Made by a program: the position numbers and the translations under genes. Below the pieces are notes generated by a model. It had not been told where the DNA came from. It was given only the letters and a program-made list of their open reading frames with translations, and did no database searches. A DNA stretch of 64,000 nt from Lysobacter avium (lineage in GTDB: Bacteria; Pseudomonadota; Gammaproteobacteria; Xanthomonadales; Xanthomonadaceae), in NCBI RefSeq assembly GCF_015209745.1, contig NZ_CP063657.1, forward strand, positions 434,001 through 498,000, in the 5' to 3' direction. Of this stretch, positions 7,884 to 17,533 are shown piece after piece. Position 1 is the stretch's first letter; each line of letters opens with the position of its first letter.

Positions 7884-10502
7884 CTACGGCAACGCCAGGC
7901 AGTTCACCTCAGTGGGGCGTTCAAGACATTGCGACAGGGTCGGTGTAGCGGCGAAATCGCCGAGTCCGGCCACAAGCATCTCCCGCGACTGGGTGTCTCC
8001 GGTGCGGTGCGCCAGCAACAGCGAGAGCATCCACGGGCGCATCCAGTACCGGTCATCCGCCTCGGGCGGGCGTTCCTCGCGCATGCCGGCTGCCAGGCGT
8101 GCAGCATCCATGAATCGTCCACGCACCAGATGCAGCTCCGCCTGGGCCTGGGTCAACATCATCTGCGGGGTTGTTCCCGCATCCGGCACGCACTCGGCAA
8201 GCGCCTTCTCCGCTGCAGCGATGTCGCCGAGGCGCAGATGGACCGAGGCGCGTACCCCACAGGACGACTCGCCGGAAGCCGAGTTGTGCTGGTCGTGCTC
8301 ACCCAGGATCTTCCAGCTGTGCATCAGGTTGGTCAGGGCCTTGGCATGTTCTCCCTGCGCCGCGTGCACGTAGCCGCTGAAGCGGAAGCAGGCCTCGGCG
8401 TGGAGGTTGCTGATTGCCAGGGCGGAGTTGATCTCATCGGCGATCGCGAAGTACCGCAACGCTTCGCCGTAGCGGCCCTGCCAGGTCAGGTATGAACCCA
8501 GCTGGCAATGCGCGGCGGCCCGATTGTGGTGCGGGCGCGTGTACGCGCGGTCGGCGATGGCGACGGCCTCAAGCGCCAGTGCTTCAGCGCGTTCCGGGTC
8601 GCCGGCGCGACTGAAGGTCGGAACCTGGTCGGCAAGTGTGTTGGCATACTGCCCACTTTCCGGCCCATCGATCAGCTGCGAGAGCCGGATCTGCTCCTCG
8701 GCCAGCTCGACAATCCGCTCGATGTCTAGCGGCTCGAGGACGCTGAGCGATGCGCTCAACCCATCCAGTGCTGTCAGGTGCACTTCGGTTTCCTCCAAGC
8801 CTGCCGCAGGCAGTGCCGCCAGAACCTGCTCGAACTCTGCAGCCGCCGCTTCCGGAGTACCTGCGAACAGCGCCATGCCCAAGTTGACGCGAGCGGCCAG
8901 GAATGTTTGTGCGTCCTCCGCGTCGGTCTGGGCCCGGTCTGCGAACGCGAGCGCGGCACGAGCGTGGCGGAGCGCCGTTGCGCCGTCGCCGCGCATTCGG
9001 CTCAGCTGGCTGAGGTGGCTTTCGATCTGCGAACGCTCCCGGAATGCGCCTGCCTCGGGGTTGCCGAGCAGCGACTTCGCCTCTTCCAGGTCCTCTCTCC
9101 CCTCGTCGTACTGCCCGAGGGCCAAACGCGCGCCGCCGGTAAGCATCAGGATATCCGCGGCGGCGAGCGGGTCGGTCCGGAGGATGCCTGAGCGTGCGCG
9201 GCGGGCGCCCTCGTCCAGCAGTTCCAGGGCGTCGGGTACTCCTCCAGCCGCCGGATCGGTGGAGGTGAAAACGCGCTCCAGGAAATCGCGGACCAGCTCG
9301 GCGCGCTGTGCCTGCGCACGGGCGTTTTCGGCCTCGCGCTGCGCTTCACGGGCCTGCCACAGCGTCGCGCCGACGCCACCGGCAACACTGGCCAGCAACA
9401 GCACCCCCGCTGCCACGCCCACCGCGTTGCGGGCAACAAACTTGCGCGTCCGGTAGAGCACGCCCGGCTTTTCGGCCAGTACCGGCTGACCATCGAGCCA
9501 GCGGCGCAGGTCCTCCGCCATTGCCTCGGCGGTTGCGTAGCGTTGTCCGGGCTCCTCGGCCAAAGCCTTGAGCAGGACCCGATCCAGGTCGTTGCGAAGC
9601 GGCACGTAATGCCTGTGGTAGGGACTACCGCTGCGGCGCACCAGCAGGGAGGGGCGGGTGGTCTCGGTCCCACTGTCCGACTGTGGCGTGCGCCCGGTCA
9701 GCAGCCGGTGCAGCAGGGCCCCCAGGCCGTAGACATCGATCGCGGTCGTGGGTGGGTCGCCGCGGAGCTGCTCGGGTGCCGCGTAACCGGGCGTCACCGC
9801 CCGCCACAGGGTGCTGGTGCGCTCGCTTTCCACATCGGTGAACTGGCCAATGCCAAAGTCGAGCAGACGCACCTGTCCATCGCTGTCCACCAGCACGTTG
9901 GACGGCTTGATGTCGCGATGGATGACCAGGTTGCGGTGCGCGCTGGCCACCGCGTCGCACACCTGCAGGTACAAGCGGACGATCGCGCGGGCATCCAGTG
10001 CGCGCGATTCGCACCAGTCATCGATGCGGTTGCCCGTGACCAGGGGCATCGCCAGCCAGCACGTTCCGTCCGCGGCCACCCCCGAGTCGATCAGCGTGGT
10101 GATATTGGGATGGGCCAGCCGCGCCAGGATTGCCGCTTCGCGGTGGAACCGATCGCTGCCGGTGGCTCCAAGCGCGCCCAGGGTCAGGATCTTGATCGCC
10201 GCCTGCTGGCGGGCCATGCCCTGTTCGCGCCAGCCACGGTAAACCACCGCCATGCCGCCCCGGCCCAGTTCCGATTCCAGCGTCCACGCGCCCAGTTGGC
10301 AGCCGGCGAGGTCGCTACCGGCCGGGTCGATGGACGCGCGTGGCCGCTGGTGCGCGGCGACCAGTTGCTCGGCACGCCGCCTGACCTCGCTTTCGAGCGC
10401 TTGCCGTTGCAGCCATGCATCGCGCTCCCCGGCCGGCAGGTCCAGCCAGCGATTGAAGACCTCATCGGCGGCCCGCCACTGCGCCAACTCCTCAGGCCTC
10501 AT
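7884..10502 (-). CDS. Transmembrane Ser/Thr protein kinase with TPR-like sensor domain (PknS-like)
   Basis: Hanks-type receptor kinase of 872 aa. The N-terminal kinase domain (about 70-335) has the glycine loop GRGGMAVVY (81-88), catalytic Lys104 (AAIKIL), HRDIKPSN with Asp197, DFG with Asp215, and the APE-like AAPEQL. One transmembrane helix spans about 359-382 and is followed by a periplasmic alpha-helical region with TPR-like repeats, typical of this family. The ATG overlaps the end of the sigma-factor gene by 11 bases, indicating coupling. In Xanthomonas citri the related PknS activates the sigma factor EcfK (established for that system). Here the same role is inferred. It is complete, with no missing catalytic residue. 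Confidence 0.92.
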   Translation of the reverse strand: MRPEELAQWRAADEVFNRWLDLPAGERDAWLQRQALESEVRRRAEQLVAAHQRPRASIDPAGSDLAGCQLGAWTLESELGRGGMAVVYRGWREQGMARQQAAIKILTLGALGATGSDRFHREAAILARLAHPNITTLIDSGVAADGTCWLAMPLVTGNRIDDWCESRALDARAIVRLYLQVCDAVASAHRNLVIHRDIKPSNVLVDSDGQVRLLDFGIGQFTDVESERTSTLWRAVTPGYAAPEQLRGDPPTTAIDVYGLGALLHRLLTGRTPQSDSGTETTRPSLLVRRSGSPYHRHYVPLRNDLDRVLLKALAEEPGQRYATAEAMAEDLRRWLDGQPVLAEKPGVLYRTRKFVARNAVGVAAGVLLLASVAGGVGATLWQAREAQREAENARAQAQRAELVRDFLERVFTSTDPAAGGVPDALELLDEGARRARSGILRTDPLAAADILMLTGGARLALGQYDEGREDLEEAKSLLGNPEAGAFRERSQIESHLSQLSRMRGDGATALRHARAALAFADRAQTDAEDAQTFLAARVNLGMALFAGTPEAAAAEFEQVLAALPAAGLEETEVHLTALDGLSASLSVLEPLDIERIVELAEEQIRLSQLIDGPESGQYANTLADQVPTFSRAGDPERAEALALEAVAIADRAYTRPHHNRAAAHCQLGSYLTWQGRYGEALRYFAIADEINSALAISNLHAEACFRFSGYVHAAQGEHAKALTNLMHSWKILGEHDQHNSASGESSCGVRASVHLRLGDIAAAEKALAECVPDAGTTPQMMLTQAQAELHLVRGRFMDAARLAAGMREERPPEADDRYWMRPWMLSLLLAHRTGDTQSREMLVAGLGDFAATPTLSQCLERPTEVNCLALP

Positions 10503-11058
10503 CGCCGCCGTCCTCCAGCACCGCCTGCAGGAACGCCCGGGCGCGTTCCCACTCGCGGTATACCGTGCGCTCGGAAACCCCTACCAGTGCCGCGATTTCA
10601 CCGAACTCCATGCCAGCGAACCAGCGCAGCTCCACGATGTGGCGGCGCTGCGGGCTGATCGCCTCCAGGGCATCCAGACCCTTGTCTAGCATCAATACAT
10701 TCGTCAGCGCCGCGGGCGCGGCCGGGATCTCGTCGTCCAGACTGATCATCACTTGGCCGCCGCCACGCTTGCCGCTGGCGCGCTCACGCGCGTGCTCGAT
10801 CATGATCCAGCGCATCGCCCGGGCGGAGGCGGCGAAGAAATGCTGCCGGTCGACCAGCGGAAGGGGGGCGGAGTGACTGATGCGCAGGAACAGCTCGTGC
10901 ACCAGCACGGTCGGCGTGACCGTGGATTGCCGGCCATAGATCCGCGACCCTGCGAGCCGCCGCAGCTCCGGGTAGAGCGCCTGGAACACCGCGCCGAGGC
11001 GATCAGGGTGACCGCTGCGCGCCAGTACAAGCAGTTCAGTGATCTCGGAATCGGCCAT
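10492..11058 (-). CDS. ECF-type RNA polymerase sigma factor (EcfK/ECF43-like)
   Basis: Sigma factor of 188 aa with region 2 (residues about 20-90, including ARAMRWIMIEHARER) and region 4 (about 125-180, with helix-turn-helix FGEIAALVGVSERTVYREW). The region 2 segment TPT-VLVHELFLR lacks the acidic DAED-type motif that normally contacts core polymerase. Sigma factors of this group are activated by phosphorylation of a nearby threonine; Thr50 is the candidate here. I start it at ATG 11058; an in-frame TTG at 11076 would add six residues. It overlaps the kinase gene, no anti-sigma gene is present, and a conserved CTGTCAG lies upstream. Confidence 0.9.
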   Translation of the reverse strand: MADSEITELLVLARSGHPDRLGAVFQALYPELRRLAGSRIYGRQSTVTPTVLVHELFLRISHSAPLPLVDRQHFFAASARAMRWIMIEHARERASGKRGGGQVMISLDDEIPAAPAALTNVLMLDKGLDALEAISPQRRHIVELRWFAGMEFGEIAALVGVSERTVYREWERARAFLQAVLEDGGDEA

Positions 11059-11167
11059 CCGTGCCCGTGCCCCCAAGCGCCCGAGTGGACCCCCTGACAG
11101 TGTGCCTGTGAAGGCAGCGCGATGTCACTAGCACGGAAACCGGTCCGCTTGGCGGGCCGACGGGGCG

Positions 11168-12508
11168 TCAGCGATCCGGTTGTCGCCGCCGCGGCAGGTC
11201 TGGATCGCCCACCTCATCGGCGTCGGCCTTGGCGGCAGTGCCATCGTCCTCCGGCGGCGGGTAGTCGATATCCGGGTCGGCCCGGAGGACCGCATCAACC
11301 TCGTCCAGCATCGCCTGGCGCAGTTCCGCGCCAGGCAACACGGACTCGCGCGCGATCCGGCGCACCTCGGCGGCGTGCTCCTCGTTGAACTGGCGACCTG
11401 GGTCCAGATGGCGCAAGGCCAGGCGATGGAGCCGTCGTCGCCGCGCCAGTTCGGCGGCGATCCGGTGTCGGCGGCGGAACCAGCCCACGCCCAGCACCAC
11501 GATCATGGCCAGTCCCAGGTATCCCAGCGCCGGATAGACGTAGGACACCAGATCGCGAAAGCCCACGAAACTGAGCACGAACCCGACCAGCACCGTGCCG
11601 ATGTAGACGGCGCGGAAGCGCTCCGGCCGGGCGCGGGTCAAACGCTTGCCCAGTGCGTAGAACAGGCCGAGCGCGGTATTGAAGATCATGCCGAAGATCA
11701 CCACCGCCATCGCCGTGCCCAGCGCTGGATGCAGCAGGTTGACCAGGCTCAGCATCGGCAGGTCGTCCCCGCCGACGACGTCGACGCGGAGGAACATGGC
11801 CATCACCGCAAGCAGCAGGAGCATCAGGTACATCAGCCCGCCGATCAGCCCGCCCAGCCCCGCAGCGCGGGTATCGAGCATGTTGCCGCCGATGACGATC
11901 GTCATCGAGACCGCGGTCATCGCGCACAGGCCGACGTAGTTCAGCGCACCGACCCACCAGTTGGGCAGCGAGGTCTGCACCTGGGCGCTGGCGAGGTTCA
12001 GTGCGGCGATGTCGTAATCGCTGGTTGCCAGGGTCCACACCGAGGCGCCGGTGAGGAACAGGATGATGAAGGGCGTCATCGCGCCGATGATGGTGGACAC
12101 CCGGTTAACGTCAAACATTCCGGCCGCCAGCACCGCGGCGAGAGTCATGACTGCGCCCACCCAGACGGGCCAGCCAAATTGCTGTGCCATGTTGGCGCCG
12201 CCGCCGGCGAACATCACGAAGCCGATCGAGAACAACGTGATGATCGTGATGGCATCGAGGAAGTGCGCCACCACCGGCTGCGTGATGCGCTGGAAGACCG
12301 CGGTGTGCTCCTTCGCGCCCACATACCTTCCTAGTTGCAGCATCGCGATGCCGCTGACGATCATGATCAGGGAAGCGCCGAGCGCGCCGATGATGCCCCA
12401 GCTTCCAAAGGCCACGAAGAACTGCAGCATTTCCTGGCCGGAGGCGAAGCCGGCTCCGACAATCAGCCCGATGAAGGCCATGCCGATTCCCATCGCGCGT
12501 TTGAACAC
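11168..12508 (-). CDS. YkvI-family integral membrane protein (putative transporter)
   Basis: A polytopic protein of 446 aa with about ten transmembrane helices, related to YkvI (COG3949) and more distantly to the amino-acid/sodium symporter fold. It begins FKRAMGIGMAFIGLIVGAGFASGQE; the GAGFASGQE segment at the first broken helix is the family signature. After the last helix (about 320-345) comes an extra cytoplasmic tail of about 100 residues, first basic and then acidic (YPPPEDDG). GTG 12508 is chosen because GGAGGG lies six bases upstream; no ATG fits better. The substrate is unknown. It stands alone between the sigma-factor operon and glnE. Confidence 0.85.
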   Translation of the reverse strand: MFKRAMGIGMAFIGLIVGAGFASGQEMLQFFVAFGSWGIIGALGASLIMIVSGIAMLQLGRYVGAKEHTAVFQRITQPVVAHFLDAITIITLFSIGFVMFAGGGANMAQQFGWPVWVGAVMTLAAVLAAGMFDVNRVSTIIGAMTPFIILFLTGASVWTLATSDYDIAALNLASAQVQTSLPNWWVGALNYVGLCAMTAVSMTIVIGGNMLDTRAAGLGGLIGGLMYLMLLLLAVMAMFLRVDVVGGDDLPMLSLVNLLHPALGTAMAVVIFGMIFNTALGLFYALGKRLTRARPERFRAVYIGTVLVGFVLSFVGFRDLVSYVYPALGYLGLAMIVVLGVGWFRRRHRIAAELARRRRLHRLALRHLDPGRQFNEEHAAEVRRIARESVLPGAELRQAMLDEVDAVLRADPDIDYPPPEDDGTAAKADADEVGDPDLPRRRQPDR

Positions 12509-12869
12509 GGCGTTCCCTCCATTGCCGGGTGACGTCGCGGCTTTGCAGCCGATGAACGCGGATTCGATTGCTCCCGAGCGCGATCGAACCGTTGTATTAA
12601 AGGCCGCCGACGCGGGCTGGGCCGTGAAGGGACACGCCGTGCAGTTGCAATTCATAACCCCATCAGTTCAATTTTGCACTGCAGCGTGCACCCTGCTAAC
12701 AAATCCTTCACAGTCGACCTGCATCCCGACGTGGGGGAGGGAGCAGGCCCGCAACCGGTTCGTCCGGGGCGGGCTTTTTATTTTCCGCTCCGGCGCAACG
12801 GTCACGGGGCTCGCGCTGATCCACGCGTGACGCCATGGGCCACGATGCGCTCATGCCACTATCCGTCCC
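12509..12869. other. Intergenic region between the YkvI gene and glnE
   Basis: 361 bases without a credible gene. It contains the divergent start regions of both neighbours, a two-hairpin structure ending in an intrinsic terminator (12718-12779) and then about 90 bases of leader before the glnE ATG. A TTGCAA at about 12646 could be a -35 box, but its -10 partner is poor. Confidence 0.5.
12718..12779 (+). terminator. Two-hairpin structure with intrinsic terminator upstream of glnE
   Basis: Hairpin 1 is CCTGC-A-TCCC (12718-12727) with GGGAGCAGG (12739-12747). Hairpin 2 is GCCCGC (12747-12752) with GCGGGC (12769-12774), with an inner CCGG/CCGG stem and then TTTTT. No gene ends just upstream on this strand. 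The terminator therefore either closes a small RNA or attenuates transcription into glnE, which starts 90 bases later. Confidence 0.65.
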
Positions 12870-15755
12870 ATGACTCCACCCCAACCAATCGAACCCGCCG
12901 TGCTGCTGCGAAAGCTGGAGCCTGCCGGTATCGCCCAGTTGGACGACTGCGCCACCGCCCGCTTGCAGGCCGTGGCCATCGCCAGCGACTTTGCGATCGA
13001 CACCCTGGCCCGCCAGCCCGGCCTGCTGGATCGACTGTTGCAGGACGATGGCGCGGCTGCCATCCCGCCGCCGGACCTTGACCCTGACGCTCCCGAGGCA
13101 TGGCCGTCTGCCTTGCGTCGTTATCGCACCGCCGAATCCACCCGGCTGGTGTGGCGCGACGTGCTCGAACTGGACGACATCGACACGACACTCGCCGGCA
13201 CCACTGTGCTGGCCGAGCGTTGCCTGCAACTGGCACTGGACGCGCTGGAGGCGACCTTCATCGAGCGCCATGGCGTGCTGCGGGACGCGTCGGGCAAAGT
13301 GTTGCGGCTGGTGGTGCTGGCACTGGGCAAGCTGGGTGGAGGCGAGCTGAACTTCAGTTCCGACGTTGACCTGGTCTACGGCTACGAGCCACCCGGCGAC
13401 CCGTCTGATGCGTCCGACGGGCCGCGTCCACTGGCGGCGGAACACTACTTTTCCCGCCTCGGCCAGAAACTCGCGCGCCTGCTCGACGACGTCACCGTCG
13501 ATGGCTTCTGCCACCGCGTGGATCTGCGCTTGCGTCCCTATGGGAATGCGGGACGGGTGGCCTGGTCGTTTCCGGCCATGGAGCAGTATTTCCAGCGCGA
13601 AGGGCGGGACTGGGAGCGGTATGCGTGGCAGAAGGCGCGACCCGTGGCCGGGGACCTGGCGGCCGGCGCGGAGTTCCTGGAGCTCCTGCGCCCGTTCGTC
13701 TACCGGCGTTATCTGGACTACGGCGCGCTGGACGGCCTGCGCGCGATGAAGGCGGCCATCGCGGCCGAAGTGGCGCGCAAGGAGCTTGCCGACGATATCA
13801 AGCGCGGGCCCGGAGGGATCCGGGAGATCGAGTTCCTCGCCCAGGCGTTGCAGCTGATCCGCGGCGGGCGCGATCCGCACCTGCGCGAGCGTTCACTGCA
13901 GCCGGCGTTGGCGGCATTGGTCGATGCCGGGCAAGTGGAGGCGCAGACCGGGGTCCAACTGACGGAGGCCTACCGTTTCCTGCGCCATCTGGAGAACCGG
14001 CTGCAGATGTTCGCCGACCAGCAAACCCATGCCTTGCCGGTGGAGCCGGCGACGCGCAAACGCATCGCCATCGGCATGGGATTTTCCGATTGGGCAGAAC
14101 TGCGGGCGGAACTGGAGCGGCACCGCGGCGTGGTGGGCGAGGAGTTCGCGGCGTTGCTGGCGCCGCGCCATGGCAACCGTACCGAGGGGGAGCTTGCGGC
14201 GTACTGGCTGGCGCTTCCCGATGGCGGCGATGCGGCGGTCCTGGCCGAGGCCGGCTTCGAGGACGCAGCCGGGGCCGATAGCCTGCTGCGTGATTTCGCG
14301 CGCAGCCCCGGCGTTGTCGCGCTGACCGACGCCACCCGCTCACGCCTGGACCGCGTGCTGCCGGCCTTCATGGAAGGGGCGGCGCGATCCAGCCAACCCG
14401 CGCTCGCATTGCGCCGCCTGCTCGCGCTGGTGCAAAACATCCTGCGCCGGACCGCCTACCTGGCGCTGCTGGACGAGCAACCCGCCGCGTTGGCACGACT
14501 GGTCCGGGTGACCAGTCAAAGCGCCTTGCTGGCCGAACGCGTGGCAGTGCATCCCCTGCTGCTGGACGAACTGCTCGACGCCAGCGTGGCTGGCGAGCTG
14601 CCTGGTCGCGCCGAGCTCATCCAGGCCTGCGCCGAGGTCGGGCTGCAGGGTGACGGCTCGGGCGCTCGCTCGGTGCCGGGCGACGCAGCGGGCCAGCTTG
14701 CGGCGCGCGGGAAACGCAGCCAGGAAGACGTCGAGGCGGTGCTCAACGCGCTCAACGAAGTGCGCCAGGCCGCCAGCTTCCGCATTGCCATGGCGCATCG
14801 CGACCATCGCCAGCCGGCGGTGGAAAGCGCGCGCCAGGTCGCCTGGCTGGCCGAAGGTGTGGTGAACCGCGTGCTGGCAATGGCCACCAGGGAAATGATC
14901 GCCGCCCATGGCGGTCTTCCGGCGACCCGTTTCGGGGTAATCGGCTACGGCAGCCTGGGCGGGGAGGAGTTGGGGTTCGACTCGGATCTGGACCTTGTTT
15001 TCCTCTACGACACGCCGGCCAGCGTTGGCGGTGCCGATGCCGTGTCGGATGGACCGCGACCGTTGGATGCCGCGCGCTGGTCCGCGCGGATGGCGCAGAA
15101 GCTGGTCGCCTTGCTGGAAGCGCCCACCCGTGCCGGCCGCCTGTACGAGGTGGACGTGCGGCTGCGGCCGGATGGTGCCAAGGGCGTCCTGGTATCCAGC
15201 CTGGCCAGCTTTGATGCCTACCAGCATGAGCGCGCCTGGAACTGGGAGCATCAGGCGCTGGTGCGTGCGAGGCCCATTGCCGGTGATACCACCCTGGCCG
15301 CGGATTTTGCCGGGGTGCGCAGCGCCACCCTGTCACGGCCGCGCGATCAGCAGCAGTTGCGCGAGGAGGTGTCGGCAATGCGGGCGCGCATGCGCGCCGA
15401 ACTGGATCGCAGCAAGGGCGACATGTTCGATCTCAAGCAGGGCCAGGGCGGGCTCGTGGACCTGGAGTTTGTGCTGCAGTCACTCGTGCTGGAGCATGCC
15501 GCCAGCCGTCCGGGCGTGATGGACACCCAGGACACCCACGGCCTGATCGTGGCCCTTCATGACGAGGGGATCATCGACGGAGAAACCCGCACGCAACTGC
15601 AGGCAGCCCACGAGATCCTGCTCTCCCGCAGCCTGGACTGCAGCCTGGATCGCCGGCCCCGGCGGATGGTGCCCGACGCGCCGGTGGAGCGCGCCCGCGC
15701 CGCGATTGAGCTGGCGGCTGGTGAGCATGGACTCGACTTCAGCCGTCGGGTCTGA
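12870..15755 (+). CDS. glnE: Bifunctional glutamine synthetase adenylyltransferase/adenylyl-removing enzyme
   Basis: GlnE adds and removes AMP on glutamine synthetase in response to PII and glutamine. At 961 aa it is the normal size. Both nucleotidyltransferase domains are intact. The N-terminal removal domain has [16 protein letters not shown] (about residues 153-168) and the C-terminal adenylylation domain has [19 protein letters not shown] (about 695-713), each with the DxD metal-binding pair. Regulatory helical domains lie between and after them. It is convergent with the ELM1-like gene (10-base gap) and may be controlled by the upstream hairpins. Confidence 0.97.
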   Translation: MTPPQPIEPAVLLRKLEPAGIAQLDDCATARLQAVAIASDFAIDTLARQPGLLDRLLQDDGAAAIPPPDLDPDAPEAWPSALRRYRTAESTRLVWRDVLELDDIDTTLAGTTVLAERCLQLALDALEATFIERHGVLRDASGKVLRLVVLALGKLGGGELNFSSDVDLVYGYEPPGDPSDASDGPRPLAAEHYFSRLGQKLARLLDDVTVDGFCHRVDLRLRPYGNAGRVAWSFPAMEQYFQREGRDWERYAWQKARPVAGDLAAGAEFLELLRPFVYRRYLDYGALDGLRAMKAAIAAEVARKELADDIKRGPGGIREIEFLAQALQLIRGGRDPHLRERSLQPALAALVDAGQVEAQTGVQLTEAYRFLRHLENRLQMFADQQTHALPVEPATRKRIAIGMGFSDWAELRAELERHRGVVGEEFAALLAPRHGNRTEGELAAYWLALPDGGDAAVLAEAGFEDAAGADSLLRDFARSPGVVALTDATRSRLDRVLPAFMEGAARSSQPALALRRLLALVQNILRRTAYLALLDEQPAALARLVRVTSQSALLAERVAVHPLLLDELLDASVAGELPGRAELIQACAEVGLQGDGSGARSVPGDAAGQLAARGKRSQEDVEAVLNALNEVRQAASFRIAMAHRDHRQPAVESARQVAWLAEGVVNRVLAMATREMIAAHGGLPATRFGVIGYGSLGGEELGFDSDLDLVFLYDTPASVGGADAVSDGPRPLDAARWSARMAQKLVALLEAPTRAGRLYEVDVRLRPDGAKGVLVSSLASFDAYQHERAWNWEHQALVRARPIAGDTTLAADFAGVRSATLSRPRDQQQLREEVSAMRARMRAELDRSKGDMFDLKQGQGGLVDLEFVLQSLVLEHAASRPGVMDTQDTHGLIVALHDEGIIDGETRTQLQAAHEILLSRSLDCSLDRRPRRMVPDAPVERARAAIELAAGEHGLDFSRRV

Positions 15756-15765
15756 AAAGCGGGCG

Positions 15766-16722
15766 TTACAGCGACAGGCGCTGCCTGACCTCGTCTGCGA
15801 CCCGGCCGGTTTCGCGCAGCGGCGTGACCGGGAAATCCGTCAGGGACCCGTCGAATGTGCGCACGCGACCCAGTTCCAGCAGGCGATCGACGAACCGGCG
15901 CGGACGCCCGCCCAGCCGGTCCAGACCGGCGACGAACACCGGGGCATCTGTGGCGCACGCCTCCGAGAGCATGTTGACCGACTCGGCGGTGCAGACGATC
16001 CGGTCGGCACAGGCCAGCAGGCCGGGGTAGGGATTGGCACCGTCACCCGGCGGGGTGAACAGCATTCCGCTGCGGCCGGCGAAATGCTTTTGCAGCCGCT
16101 GACCCAACCCGGCCGGGCTGCGGCGCGATGTGGTCGCCATGATGCAGCCGCCTGCCTCGTCGACCTGGCGCATTACCTCCAGGGTCAGCGCCTCCAGCCA
16201 ATCCGCGTCCAGCCTGGCATGGGCGCTCGCACCGCCGAGCAGCAACGCGGTGCGCGGTTGCGGCAGGGTTGCCAGAGCCGTGAACCGACGCCGCGCCTCC
16301 GCCAGCCAGTGCGCGTCCACGGGATGCAGGCTGCCGAGCACCGGGATCACGTTGCTGCCCACCAGACGGTCGTGCTCGGGCGCGATCACCAGGTCCCAAT
16401 GGCGCGTGGCGATGCGTGGATCGAGGATCTGCACCGTCGCGCTGCCGTGGCGCCCCAGGAGCCGGGTGGCCAGGGCCGCCTGGCGCCCGCAGCCGATCGC
16501 CAACGCGGGCGGCCCGGCCAACGCATCATGGAACCCGGCGCCGAAGGCGTGGCCCGCGGCAATACCGCGGGGCGCGGTCCAACGCCACGGCGCGCGCGTG
16601 TCCAGCCTCCAATCGCGCATTGGCATGCCGAGCGCGCGTGCCAGCGCGTGCGCCTGGCGCAGGTTGCCGGCGTTGCCGTCGGTGATGGTCCAGACGCTCG
16701 GATTTTCCGCTTGGCGTTTCAT
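15766..16722 (-). CDS. ELM1/GtrOC1-family putative glycosyltransferase-like protein
   Basis: A 318-aa protein of the mitochondrial-fission ELM1 family (DUF1022). In bacteria this is a GT-B-fold group near envelope genes, with no firmly established reaction. It starts with WTITDGNAGNLRQAHALA, characteristic of the family. It has a central GSLHPVDAHWL segment and the donor-side motif IVCTAESVNMLSEACATDAPVFV, like nucleotide-sugar transferases. ATG 16722 is chosen because the family starts there; longer in-frame options lack similarity. It is convergent with glnE and divergent from the nitroreductase gene. Confidence 0.85.
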   Translation of the reverse strand: MKRQAENPSVWTITDGNAGNLRQAHALARALGMPMRDWRLDTRAPWRWTAPRGIAAGHAFGAGFHDALAGPPALAIGCGRQAALATRLLGRHGSATVQILDPRIATRHWDLVIAPEHDRLVGSNVIPVLGSLHPVDAHWLAEARRRFTALATLPQPRTALLLGGASAHARLDADWLEALTLEVMRQVDEAGGCIMATTSRRSPAGLGQRLQKHFAGRSGMLFTPPGDGANPYPGLLACADRIVCTAESVNMLSEACATDAPVFVAGLDRLGGRPRRFVDRLLELGRVRTFDGSLTDFPVTPLRETGRVADEVRQRLSL

Positions 16723-16840
16723 CTGTGCCTGCAATACGTTCCAAGGTTGCGCCCGTGCGTGGCGGCTGCCAACGCCTACACTGGCCGGCTTGCAGCTCCC
16801 ACTGAGCGTCGATTCCACCGCATCCACGGAGAGATCATAG

Positions 16841-17440
16841 ATGGCCCCGTCCCGACCCGAACCCCTCGCACCGGCAACGTTGGACCAGTTGTTCCGCACC
16901 GCGCGCACCCACAACGAGCTGGGTGGCGAGGTCAGTGACGATACGCTCCGCCAGCTCTACGATCTGGTGAAGTGGGGCCCGACCAGCGCCAACATGTCGC
17001 CGGCGCGCTTCGTGTTCGTGAAGTCGGCGGAGGCCAAGGCGCTTCTGGAGCCAGCCCTGGATGAGGGCAATCACGCCAAGACCATGGCCGCCCCGGTTAC
17101 GGTGATTGTCGGCTTCGACGAGGATTTCCACGAAAAGCTGCCGTACCTGTTCCCACATACCGATGCCAAAAGCTGGTTTGCCGGTCCGCGGGAAGGCCGC
17201 ACGGCAGCGGCGTTCCGCAATGGCAGCCTGCAGGGTGCGTACCTGATCCTGGCGGCGCGGGCGCTGGGACTGGACACCGGGCCGATGTCCGGTTTTGACA
17301 ATGCCAGGGTCGACGCCGCGTTTTTCGCGGGCACGGCGATCAAGTCGAACTTTCTCGTCAACCTCGGTTATGGCAACGACGATAAGATTTTCCCGCGGTT
17401 GCCACGACTTTCTTTCGAGGAGGCAGCGCGGATCGTTTGA
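16841..17440 (+). CDS. rutE: Malonic semialdehyde reductase (RutE/HadB-type nitroreductase)
   Basis: An FMN-dependent reductase of 199 aa in the nitroreductase superfamily, RutE-like subgroup, which reduces malonic semialdehyde to 3-hydroxypropionate. Visible family features are the N-terminal [12 protein letters not shown], the flavin-phosphate region [18 protein letters not shown], the [25 protein letters not shown] segment, and the C-terminal [25 protein letters not shown]. No other rut gene is near, so it is probably a stand-alone aldehyde or quinone reductase. Exact substrate is uncertain; the family assignment is firm. Confidence 0.88.
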   Translation: MAPSRPEPLAPATLDQLFRTARTHNELGGEVSDDTLRQLYDLVKWGPTSANMSPARFVFVKSAEAKALLEPALDEGNHAKTMAAPVTVIVGFDEDFHEKLPYLFPHTDAKSWFAGPREGRTAAAFRNGSLQGAYLILAARALGLDTGPMSGFDNARVDAAFFAGTAIKSNFLVNLGYGNDDKIFPRLPRLSFEEAARIV

Positions 17441-17533
17441 CGGTTTTGTGATGCGTTCCCACGCCTGCCCTGCGCCACGTTTCCCATCGCAGCCTTCCCA
17501 TTTGAGTCTTCCCAACATCCCAGGAGCCTTCCC

